From Parastagonospora avenae f. sp. tritici 18332-5 (lineage: Eukaryota > Ascomycota > Dothideomycetes > Pleosporales > Phaeosphaeriaceae), in contig JAFJTR010000069.1 of NCBI GenBank assembly GCA_022559985.1, positions 62,001 to 126,000 on the forward strand: DNA of 64,000 nt. The letters are read 5' to 3'. Position numbers and translations under genes: made by a program. The notes beneath the pieces were generated by a model. The model saw nothing but the letters and a program-made list of their open reading frames with translations, did not search any database and had not been told where the DNA came from. Positions 22,096 through 30,772 of this stretch are shown in pieces (position 1 is the stretch's first letter; each line of letters opens with the position of its first letter).

Positions 22096-23429
22096 GCTAG
22101 CATTTGCGTGCTCCGAAGGGGAATCGTGGCGGTAAAAAGACCCCGCTGCGCGCCGCGCGGCGTCTTTGCTCTCGTCGTGTCACGGCACAGTGACTGCAGG
22201 TTTGTGTGAGTGTTGGATCCTGAGCGGCAGAATCGGCAGTGAGTGTATTCGAGGGGGGTGAATGTTGTGAGATATTGGGCTGAAGGGGTGGGTCGGGAAT
22301 GGGCTTCAAGTTGTGGCGGGGCACTGGCAGTTTTGCGGACGGAAGCGCATGGCTGCGAACAAAAACGACAAGGGACAACAGACGCCCCGGCATGCAAGTG
22401 AGATCATCAAAGGGAAGCGACACACCCACTTCGCCTGGACTGGCCTATCACCGCCTCCGCAATACTCCTCCACAGAGCCCCCGTACGCTATTTCTGATCC
22501 ACCTCACTTCAGCCTCTGCGTGACGTTGCTGCCTCCGAGACATGGCTGCAGCTGATGTCCGTGTATGACTGCAGTCATCCGCCTGCCACAGTGATTCACA
22601 TCCCTTCGGCGTGACTGACGGGGGCTCTGCACGCGCAGTTGGACGGCAGATGCACTGCAATCCTCGCTTACCGGCGGGCCGTGAACATCCAGTTAGACCA
22701 CAAATCGCTGTGCTACCTTCTAAGGTTTGACATAATCGTGCAGCCCTAACCGCAACCATCTACCGTGGCCTTGGTCGTGGACATCTCGTGCATCTGGAGA
22801 TCCGTCTGGAGCCTATCGGAATGCCTGGAACACCTGTTCGAGCCTACTCCACACCCTGTTCCCAGGAAGCTGTGGCATGAAGATGCGGAGGTGACAGACT
22901 AGGCTTCGGGAAATTTTCTAGTTAGTGTCTGGATGCTGTTTGCACTCGGGGCTAGATGTCTTCTATCAAATGACCTGTTCTGGTAGTATTTCTGCCATGG
23001 CGGTGACTGGAATCTGATCGACGATTTGGAGGTTATGGGCGGGTTCGTTGGATAGTTTTCGCGCCATTGTGCCCTCGATCGGATCGTAGTCAGCATCCGA
23101 GGTGCACATACGAAAGCTTGTACAATAGTCGGTGGTTCATATGTGTCAGTAGAAGTTTATCACCATGTCTCGTGACTATCAATGAGCTAACACAGTAAAG
23201 TATGTTTGATGATGACATCGGCCCACGTGAAAGCTGCATTCATTCACCGCTATGTGATGGCTGCTTGGAAGCAGATTGTCAGCCCTATGCAAAGTTCCGC
23301 TGTGCTCGTAAAATGTGACAGCCTGATCGTGGGAGGCTAATTATAGTTAGTCTAAGCTTTGAGATCCGCGCTAAGATCATCCCAACGCGAGAAGTCGCGT
23401 CTGCTACCACCACATCAACCAACAACATC
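22096..23429. other. Divergent intergenic region ATG101/ORC2
   Basis: About 1.3 kb. Several overlapping short frames on both strands, none with family features; no RNA gene or inverted repeat noticed. Confidence 0.45.
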
Positions 23430-25166
23430 ATGATCGGCACAAAGCGAAGACGGGATGAAGACGACGTTGAGGAGGGAACACCGCGCAAGCTACGCGCTCA
23501 TCTCGCAGAGGACAGCGTAGATGACCACGACACAAGCGATGCGCAAACACCATCGAGAAGGGGCAGGGCCCAGCATCTCGCAGTGAATGGGACCCCAAAG
23601 TCCATACTGAAGAAGTCGTCGATGCTCAACGTCGCCAATGGCGCCACACCAAGGTCAAACCGAAAGCTAGTCTTCGAAACGCCCACCAAAACTCCCAAAG
23701 ACGACACCCCTACCGGCACGCCGACGATCGTTCGCAACGCGGACCGCAGTGCGCGGAGGAAGAGCAACAAACGGCTATTCGAGCGCACCCTGAACGGCGT
23801 AGAGAGTGACGAGGAGGCGTTGGAAGAGGCAGATGAATTGGCTGAACAGATCTTATGTGATGAAGATGAGGATGGCGAACCAGGGGCTGGGGAAGCGCAA
23901 GAGGCAGAAGAGGCGCCCATACCCGAGACACCCTCAAAGCGAGGGAGAGGCCGACCGAAAGGATCAGGCAAAGTAGGGCGACCACGAAAGCAGCGATCTC
24001 CCTCGCCACCGACTGAACTTCCTCCACACGAAGAATACTTTTGGCAGAACCGCCCCGGCGGCACGAAGACGTCCAACAACACCTTGTCTGCGCAAACGTT
24101 GCTCAACCACGATGAGTTCTTCCAAGCGATGCAGTCGTACCAAGACCAACACCAGTCAGAAATGGACTTCCTGTTGGACTTGCACAGCCGGGCATACGAT
24201 CAGTGGGTCTTCGAGTTGGAGGAGGGTTTCAACATTTGCTTGTACGGTTATGGCTCGAAACGAATCATCACGGAGAAGTTCACACACCGTCTGTATTCCC
24301 ATCTGTTGGAGCAGGAGGCGTACAAGGGTACGAAGAACAAGCCGAAAATTGCCGTGATCAATGGATATTCTGTCGGAATCACGCTCAAAGATGTGCTCAC
24401 CACGATAGCATCCACCATTGTGCCAGGAAACGTCAAGATGCCCAATCAGCCCGCCTCCCTCCTAGACTTTCTACTAGAGTACATGACGAGCAACCCACCT
24501 CAACATCCGACTCCCGTCATTCTCAACTCAATAGACTCGCCTTATCTCCGCAAAGCTCCAGCTCCTTCAATGCTGGCACGGCTTGCTGCACATCCCGCAA
24601 TAAACCTCATTTGCACCGCGGACACGTGTAACTTCCCACTGCTGTGGGATGTTGGCCTGAAAACGCAGTACAAGTTCCTCTTCCACGACGCCACGACATT
24701 CGCTCCCTACGAGGCCGAAATCGACACCGTCGAGACCGTCAACGAGCTCCTCGGGCGCAGCGGTCGCCGCGTCGGCGGTAGAGACGGCGTGGGCTTCGTC
24801 CTGCGCTCACTCCCCGAAAACGCACGGTCTCTCTTCCGCATCTTAGTAATGGAGCAACTCGCACTCTCCATGATGGGAGGTGGTGTCGATGAAGACGATC
24901 TGCAAGCCACGCCCAAAGCCAAGAACCCCAAAATCGTGGTGCCGGAGTCTAGTCAGGGTGTTGAGTATCGCGTGCTATATCACAAGGCTGTCGGCGAGTT
25001 CGTGTGCTCGAGTGAAGTGGGTTTTAGGACGCTGCTCAAGGAGTTCCACGACCATCAGATGATAGAGAGTCGCAAGGATGGGATGGGCACGGAGAGGCTG
25101 TGGGTTCCATTTAGGCAGGAAGAGCTGGAAGGATTGGCGGAAGATTTGGCGTCGGAGGGCATCTAA
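23430..25166 (+). CDS. ORC2: Origin recognition complex subunit 2
   Basis: Single exon, 578 aa. The N-terminal 200 residues are charged and disordered and contain an AT-hook pair (KRGRGRPKGSGKVGRPRK, about 170-190). The Orc2 AAA+-like domain starts near residue 220: YDQWVFELEEGFNICLYGYG (degenerate Walker A, GYGSKR), KIAVINGYSVGITLKDVL, and the sensor-type line PVILNSIDSPYLR, then LAAHPAINLICTADTCNFPL. The C-terminal winged helix holds YRVLYHKAVGEFVCSSEVGF with LLKEFHDHQMIES. Orc2 forms the ring of ORC with Orc1, 3, 4 and 5 and loads MCM helicase; it does not bind ATP classically, matching the poor P-loop. The AT-hooks may aid origin binding, as in S. pombe Orc4, but that is inference. Confidence 0.93.
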   Translation: MIGTKRRRDEDDVEEGTPRKLRAHLAEDSVDDHDTSDAQTPSRRGRAQHLAVNGTPKSILKKSSMLNVANGATPRSNRKLVFETPTKTPKDDTPTGTPTIVRNADRSARRKSNKRLFERTLNGVESDEEALEEADELAEQILCDEDEDGEPGAGEAQEAEEAPIPETPSKRGRGRPKGSGKVGRPRKQRSPSPPTELPPHEEYFWQNRPGGTKTSNNTLSAQTLLNHDEFFQAMQSYQDQHQSEMDFLLDLHSRAYDQWVFELEEGFNICLYGYGSKRIITEKFTHRLYSHLLEQEAYKGTKNKPKIAVINGYSVGITLKDVLTTIASTIVPGNVKMPNQPASLLDFLLEYMTSNPPQHPTPVILNSIDSPYLRKAPAPSMLARLAAHPAINLICTADTCNFPLLWDVGLKTQYKFLFHDATTFAPYEAEIDTVETVNELLGRSGRRVGGRDGVGFVLRSLPENARSLFRILVMEQLALSMMGGGVDEDDLQATPKAKNPKIVVPESSQGVEYRVLYHKAVGEFVCSSEVGFRTLLKEFHDHQMIESRKDGMGTERLWVPFRQEELEGLAEDLASEGI

Positions 25167-25310
25167 GAGGTAGATTTGTATGAATATAGTATGTACGATT
25201 TGAGCGAATAATTTCTCTTTGTACTCTATGCTGAAGGTCGGCGGTTTCACTTTAGAGGCATCTTCAAAAGCGACCAATACTATGTTTACCAACCGTGTTG
25301 TGCGAGAGTT

Positions 25311-25486
25311 GGTACGCTCCCGATCAGGCAAGTTTTCGTGGGTGTCGATTGCAGCAAAATTCTATTGAAAGTGGGAAAAGTTTTTTGAAATATGACTGCC
25401 TCCTCAACTCTAAAAACGCTTAACTTTCAGTAGAAATTCTGCTACAATCGACACCTAAAAGACGCCTTCCTGATCAGGAAAGTACC
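25311..25486. repeat. Foldback / MITE-like element with about 62-bp inverted arms
   Basis: The left arm 25311-25372 (GGTACGCTCCCGATCAGG...) is repeated inverted at 25423-25486, including the shared core GGTGTCGATTG and end GAAAGT. Mismatches are mostly transitions. The roughly 50-bp spacer shows weaker continuing complementarity, so the whole 176 bp could fold into one hairpin. No coding capacity. It sits in the ORC2-ELP3 interval, 144 bp after ORC2. No clear target-site duplication was identified. Confidence 0.75.
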
Positions 25487-25664
25487 GGAATTCTGAGAGA
25501 GATGGTGAGGTGAAGGAAGACATCCAGCAGCTCTTCAATGTATTCAAGCGAGAGCTATCCGAGAATCGCCTAGCGCCTGCCGAAAATGACTCCACCACCA
25601 TCGAACATCAAGTAGATTCGCCATCCACGAGAACCACCTCGCAACATCAAACAAAGTCCACGAT

Positions 25665-27459
25665 ATGGCGACAGTCACAATGACAGAGATGATGCCGAAA
25701 GGCAGACGGCTCCCCAAGAACGTCAAATTGCCACCCGAGAATGAACGTTACATGCGCGCGTGTGCGGACATAGCTTCTGCCCTCATCCTTGACTACGAGG
25801 CGCAAGCGAATGGCACGAAGGCGAAGAAGGACTTGAACCTCAACCAACTGAGAGGGCAAATAGCGAAGAAACATTACTTGAAAAGTCAGCCGCCACTTAC
25901 AGCAATTATTGCTGCTGTGCCGGAGCACTACAAGAAGTACATACTACCGAAGCTCATTGCTAAGCCGATTCGTATGTTTTCAAACCGACACGACCAAACT
26001 GTGATAATAGAAGATGCTGACATATGACATAGGCACTTCATCAGGTATCGCAGTGGTTGCGGTAATGTGTAAACCGCATCGCTGTCCGCACATTTCTTAT
26101 ACTGGCAACATATGCGTTTACTGTCCTGGAGGCCCAGACTCAGACTTTGAGTACTCAACACAATCCTACACTGGATATGAACCGACATCTATGCGTGCCA
26201 TCCGAGCACGCTATGATCCATATGAACAGGCCCGTGGACGAGTCGACCAGATCAAGTCACTGGGCCACAGTGTCGACAAGGTGGAGTACATCATCATGGG
26301 CGGCACATTCATGTCACTACCAGAATCCTACCGGGACGAATTCATCTCGCAGCTGCACAACGCCCTATCCGGCTACCAAACAAAAGACGTCGACGAAGCC
26401 GTCGCAGCCGGCGAAATGAGTAACATCAAATGCGTCGGCATCACAATCGAAACCCGCCCAGACTACTGCCTCGACCAACACCTCTCCTCCATGCTCCGCT
26501 ACGGCTGCACCCGCCTCGAAATCGGTGTGCAATCCCTCTACGAAGACGTTGCCCGCGATACCAACCGCGGGCACACCGTCGCCGCCGTCGCAAAGACCTT
26601 CTGCCTCTCCAAAGACGCCGGCTTCAAAGTCGTCTCCCACATGATGCCCGACCTGCCCAACGTCGGCATGGAGCGCGACCTCGACCAGTTCGTCGAGTAC
26701 TTTGCAAACCCAGACTTCCGTACCGACGGCCTCAAAATATACCCCACGCTCGTCATCCGCGGGACAGGGTTGTACGAGCTCTGGCGAACGGGTCGCTACA
26801 AGAATTACACCCCCAACGCCCTTATCGACATCGTCGCGCGCATCCTCGCCCTCGTACCCCCCTGGACCCGTATCTACCGCGTCCAGCGCGACATCCCCAT
26901 GCCGCTCGTCACCTCGGGCGTCGAGAACGGAAATCTCCGTGAACTCGCTCTCGCGCGCATGAAGGATTTCGGTACCTCTTGTCGCGACGTGAGAACCCGC
27001 GAAGTCGGCATCAACGAAGTCAAGCACAAGATCCGGCCAGACCAAGTCGAGCTCGTGCGCCGCGACTACACGGCCAACGGCGGGTGGGAAACTTTCCTCG
27101 CGTACGAAGACCCCAAGCAGGATATTCTCATCGCCCTCCTACGCCTCCGGCAGTGCTCCAAGGAACACACCTTCCGGCCCGAGCTCACGTCCCAGCCATC
27201 GAGTCTGGTGCGTGAACTACATGTGTACGGCTCCGCGGTGCCGGTGCACGCGCGCGACCCCAAGAAGTTCCAGCACCAGGGGTATGGCACGCTGCTGATG
27301 GAGGAGGCGGAGAGGATTGCGCGGGAGGAACATGGGAGTCGCAAGATTAGTGTTATTTCTGGGGTGGGCGTGAGAAGTTATTATGGGAAACTGGGGTATT
27401 GGTTGGATGGGCCGTATATGAGCAAGACGCTGGAGCCGCTGTGGGAGAGGGAGTGGTGA
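25665..27459 (+). CDS. ELP3: Elongator catalytic subunit Elp3
   Basis: Two exons, 25665-25971 and 26033-27459 (intron 61 bp), give 577 aa; budding yeast Elp3 has 557. The radical-SAM Fe-S motif is CPHISYTGNICVYCPGGPD after MCKPHR, where the intron lies 16 residues upstream. YTGYEPTSMRAIRARYDPY, IMGGTFMSLP, GITIETRPDYC and RLEIGVQS complete the SAM barrel. The C-terminal GNAT acetyltransferase region shows RELHVYGSAVPV, HQGYGTLLMEEAERIAR (acetyl-CoA loop) and YYGKLGYWLDGPYM. Elp3 modifies wobble uridine (cm5U) in tRNAs within the six-subunit Elongator complex. No odd feature. Confidence 0.96.
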
Positions 27460-27707
27460 GGATGGGCGTGTGCGGTTGGAGTTTAGGGATGATTGAGATG
27501 GCACTGTGACGATCTCAGGTCAATGAGAAACAAATCGCAGGCAAGACCTGCATTCAATCAGATCTATATATATCCCAACACCGCGCGAAAACGCCGTTAT
27601 GATCGAATCTAACACCCCACACTTTCCTTCACTTGCCTATCTCACCCTCCGTCCCTATACAATACAAGCTCCCTTCGCTTCATCTCCATTCTCTTCTTCA
27701 TAGCATC

Positions 27708-28079
27708 TTATATGCTAATCGCGCCCCTCCGGCTCTCCCTGTAGTGCAAAAACGCCTGGAATCCGCAAAATACGAAGAACCCAATGTAAATGAACACCGC
27801 GCCGAATACGGCGCCCGCGACTGCGCCGCCGTCCTGGGGATCTTCTTCGGAGCCCATGACGAGGTTGGAGCTGGACTGTGGGATGTGTTAGCTTGTGGCG
27901 GTGGTGGTGGTTGTGGGGGGAAGGTACTTTGAATAGCGAGCCGATGACGGAGAGGATGACGATGGCGAAGACGGACATGACGATGCTATCGGATTATTAG
28001 CTACCTTCCTTGTTCACGGGCTTGTATGTTGGACGCACCATGACCATGCGTTCATGGCGGATACTACGGGCTTCACCAT
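27708..28079 (-). CDS. V-ATPase subunit f (RNase K / YPR170W-B family)
   Basis: Three tiny exons, 28079-28039, 27985-27928 and 27875-27708 (introns 53 and 52 bp), give 88 aa with all phases correct. The chain starts MVKPVVSAMNAWSCIVMSVF, continues AIVILSVIGSLFKSSS, then MGSEEDPQDGGAVAGAVF and IYIGFFVFCGFQAFLHYR. It matches the yeast V0 subunit f layout (AW-C, VVILSVI, DPEDGPAVA, FFVFCGFQ): two membrane spans joined by a short acidic loop. In yeast and animals this RNase K-like protein is built into the V0 sector near the c-ring. The gene is easily missed because no exon exceeds 56 codons. The start (28079) gives the usual M-x-P-V-V lead. Confidence 0.9.
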
Positions 28080-28616
28080 GATGGGCGGTCGGCGCGCGGC
28101 GATCGTTGGCGAGGTGGGTATATGCGGAAGCTGCGCAGTTTTCGCAGGCGTTCAGGCTATGGGGGGCGATGTCACGATGGTATGTGGAGTTGCTGAGGTT
28201 GGATGCGAAAGTGAGGCCTGGACGCCGCGGTCATGACGGGATGGCTTAGCGCTTGGGGTCCGAGCGCGCGTTGACGCAAGCGCGTCGAGGAACAAACCTT
28301 CCTCGACTATGGCAGTGAAGGCCGCGCAAAGTTTCGTTTCAAGCTTATGGCATTGTTTTTTCTTGGTAAGTATACAGCACATGCATGAAGCGTCTGCGTA
28401 GAGTTTGGAGCTTGATTGACTGGGCTAATTACAGCTGCATGGCTCGTGACCTGTCTGTCGGATTGGCCAAGATTCGGGACAGGTTCGCTACATACTGCAC
28501 ATTGTCCACTGCGAAGGACATGGAAACTCACATGCACAACAACTTCCATAGTTCACTGATGTACATGCTCAACAAGACCAAAAACCCCTCCTCCGCGCTG
28601 CAACAGCCATCACGTC
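28080..28616. other. Intergenic with diverged repeat copy
   Basis: Between V-ATPase f (promoter side) and the end of the secreted-protein gene. It contains one copy (28412-28520) of a sequence that recurs at 29944-30060; otherwise nothing recognised. Confidence 0.45.
28412..28520. repeat. Diverged dispersed repeat, copy 1
   Basis: Aligns by eye with 29944-30060 in the same orientation: both share TTGACT, CTAAT, AGCTGCATGG, then a diverged middle and a common end near AAGGACA. Many differences are transitions. On the minus strand both give related peptides (SHAAVISPVNQ versus NHAAIISPISQ), hinting at an old gene family remnant. Confidence 0.5.
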
Positions 28617-29088
28617 CTAAATGTTGCAAAAGGAGCCGCAATCCTGCAGTTAATGCTCTGTTAGCTTATGCCTGGAGCACAGAAGTTATAGAGTAACAAA
28701 GGGAATCAAGAGAGAGAACGTACTCTGCAGGCGCCACAGAATGCACTTCCAGTTAGACCTACAGCACAGTCGAGCGCTTGACGTTCCATCAGGATATTGG
28801 CTGGACTGATAGCGTCCTCAGAGCGGGCACTAATCCCGCAAAAGGCGCGGCAATCCTGCAGTTAATGCTCTGTTAGCTCGTGCCTGAAGCATCGAAGTTA
28901 TAGAGTAACAAAGGGAATCAAGAGAGAGAACGTACTCTGCAGGCGCCACAGAATGCACTTCCAGTTAGGCCCACAGCGCAGTCGAGCGCTTGGCGTTCCA
29001 TCAGGGCATTGCTAGGACTAACGTCATGTTGGATTGCGGCGCTCATGGTGGTTCCGAGGAAGAAAGCAAGAACAGAGTAGATCTGCAT
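28617..29088 (-). CDS. Small secreted Cys-rich protein with two tandem modules
   Basis: Three exons, 29088-28936, 28855-28724 and 28643-28617 (both introns 80 bp), give 103 aa, all phase 0. Residues 1-18 (MQIYSVLAFFLGTTMSAA) look like a signal peptide. Module A (24-59) and module B (68-103) are 36 residues each and differ at five positions; the stretch from LMERQALDC to CGACRDC is identical. Each has five Cys (37, 47, 50, 53, 57 and 81, 91, 94, 97, 101; spacing C-x9-C-x2-C-x2-C-x3-C). Module B and its intron are a copy of the end of exon 1 plus intron 1 (period 212 bp). A TATATA box lies about 95 bp upstream. No family is recognised. Size, Cys content and a repeat-rich setting suggest an apoplastic effector or antimicrobial-type protein; that is inference. 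Confidence 0.75.
28644..29067 (-). repeat. 212-bp tandem duplication of exon plus intron
   Basis: Unit 1 is 28856-29067 and unit 2 is 28644-28855. The 80-bp introns differ at a few bases only, and the coding parts share their last 23 codons with four silent transitions. Unit 2 is the more A/T-rich copy at most differing sites. The duplication boundary coincides with the exon/intron phase, so reading frame is preserved. Confidence 0.85.
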
Positions 29089-29182
29089 GATGAAGTTTAT
29101 TGAAGAAAAGTGCGTTGAAAGCTGGAGTCAAGAGAGTTGAGGGTGAGATTTATGCAGGAGAATCGGGCACAGCAGTGTTAAG

Positions 29183-29188
29183 TATATA
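29183..29188 (-). promoter_or_regulatory. TATA box of the secreted-protein gene
   Basis: TATATA within a near-palindrome AGTATATACT, 95 bp upstream of the start codon on the minus strand. Confidence 0.45.
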
Positions 29189-29247
29189 CTTGGGTATAAC
29201 AATTCTAGAGTATAGCTTACGAACTCTTCTGGTCTAAAACTCTAGCT

Positions 29248-29616
29248 GACACAGATAATGCGGTGACTTCCAAGCCCGGTTTACCGCACGTTACCACTAC
29301 TGGTGGGAGGCTGAGGATGCTTGGCATCAATGCGATTTCCAGCCCTATAGCACCAGCAAAACCAAATAAATAAAAACTCTTCTGTGGGTAGGTGGAGATA
29401 ACACATGGCTCGCGCCGGATTAACTCTTTATTTAGTTCTATTGAGGCGTTGTGCTGCAGGTGTTGAGGGCTGGAAATCGCGCTGTCCTCGGCCTCCCACC
29501 GGCGGTGGTAATCAACGTGCGGTACTTCCTAAAAACCGGGCCGACACAGGCAATACAGCAACTTCCTAAGCTTACTTTCTAAAGATCTGGTTTACACAGG
29601 CGATTCGGCAACTTCC
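29248..29616. repeat. Three direct 24-bp repeats
   Basis: Related 24-mers at 29248-29271, 29543-29566 and 29593-29616, all ending ACTTCC and starting (G/T)ACACAG. Nearly all differences are transitions. The first two bracket the inverted-repeat element, as if it had inserted in, or been duplicated with, this sequence. Confidence 0.65.
29275..29540. repeat. Foldback element with about 72-bp inverted arms
   Basis: The arm 29275-29346 (CCCGGTTTACCGCACGTT...ATTTCCAGCCCT) returns inverted at 29466-29540, sharing ACCGCACGTT, GGTGGGAGGC, GAGGA and GCGATTTCCAGCCCT. The spacer of about 119 bp is A/T-rich and keeps weaker inverted similarity (AAATAAATAAAAACT against its counterpart). Non-coding; MITE-like. 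Confidence 0.75.
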
Positions 29617-30772
29617 AAAATTTGCACGTTGTTTCACCGTAGTTACACTCTTGTCCTACGAACAGATCGTTGTCGCAAATCTAGTGGTTTTCGCAAAGGC
29701 ATAACGATCCGTTTGTCTAGCACACGTAGTCGCATCGAAGTACAAGGAGGAAGTATGTGCAGATGGGTTGTAGGACTCGTTGCACAGACGAAATTTGTAT
29801 AGGGAATAGTCGAATTTGTGGAAGATTCGGTAGCCTACTGACTTATCTAGACCACATATGCTCCCCTCGTATGGAACCGGGTTTATTTGGAACTATCCTT
29901 CTGCCATTTTCATACGCCTACAATACTGACGATGATGATGCAGTTTGACTAATTGGACTAATAATAGCTGCATGGTTCGCAACCCGTCCATCGAATTTAC
30001 TAGGGACTAGGACCAATTCCGCTGCATACACATATTGCAAATGATCAACTACAAAGGACAAGAACAAAAGCGCCGGAGCTGTACTCGAGACAATTGTGTA
30101 TATCTGCAAGCCATTGGGCGGCAAGACTGCTCTTCTGCGTCTCTAGCACAACTTTCAATACGCCCGTCTTACTCACCGACGTCTTCTCACTATATCAACC
30201 ACTTCCAGAGATATGTCGAACTTACACAGCACATAGCGTTCCTACTGGTGAGCTCTTCGACTTGTCAATTGCGTTCTTCTCACTTTAGCGACTGCATTCG
30301 GTAATCGGGCTGTCTCTCATCTAATTTCGCGGAGAAGCGAAATGCTTCAGTCCACCTTCTGCATGAATAGCTACACTTGCGTACGAACTAGCCGTCTTCG
30401 GATCTGACATGACTACGTATTCTCGGATTGGCAGACAAACTACACGCAGTGCATGCCCAGCCGTCGAGTCGCGAGTATGCATGTCTAGCAGAAAGTGGGG
30501 AACACTAACCCAAACAGGTGCAGCTTTCCCATGTTAACAGCGATAAGAGCACCGACGTTGACAAACTTATTTGCCTGCCGTTTAGCATTCTGGCGCGATG
30601 TCAGCTGTTCATTGGATCGTGAAGGACCAATGTGGTAGATAGATCTCGGCTCATATCGCACGCCGTTTCTTGCAGTTACGTCTGCTTTGCGAGTGTGAAG
30701 CTATAAGACCCCGCCCGATCTTCAAATCTGCATCATCCACGTCCTCGCTGTTGTACATACCCGATCATCACC
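29617..30772. other. Repeat-rich intergenic region upstream of amine oxidase 1
   Basis: Holds repeat copy 2 (29944-30060) and otherwise short, unrecognised frames. TATAAG at 30702-30707 lies about 66 bp before the amine oxidase ATG and may be its TATA box. Confidence 0.45.
29944..30060. repeat. Diverged dispersed repeat, copy 2
   Basis: Partner of 28412-28520, same orientation. On the minus strand it lies in a 68-codon frame (29918-30124) with a hydrophobic start, possibly a relic of a small secreted-protein gene. Confidence 0.5.

Noticed and set aside
26365..27045. Long minus-strand frame of 226 codons
   Set aside because: Antisense shadow of the GC-rich third codon positions of ELP3.
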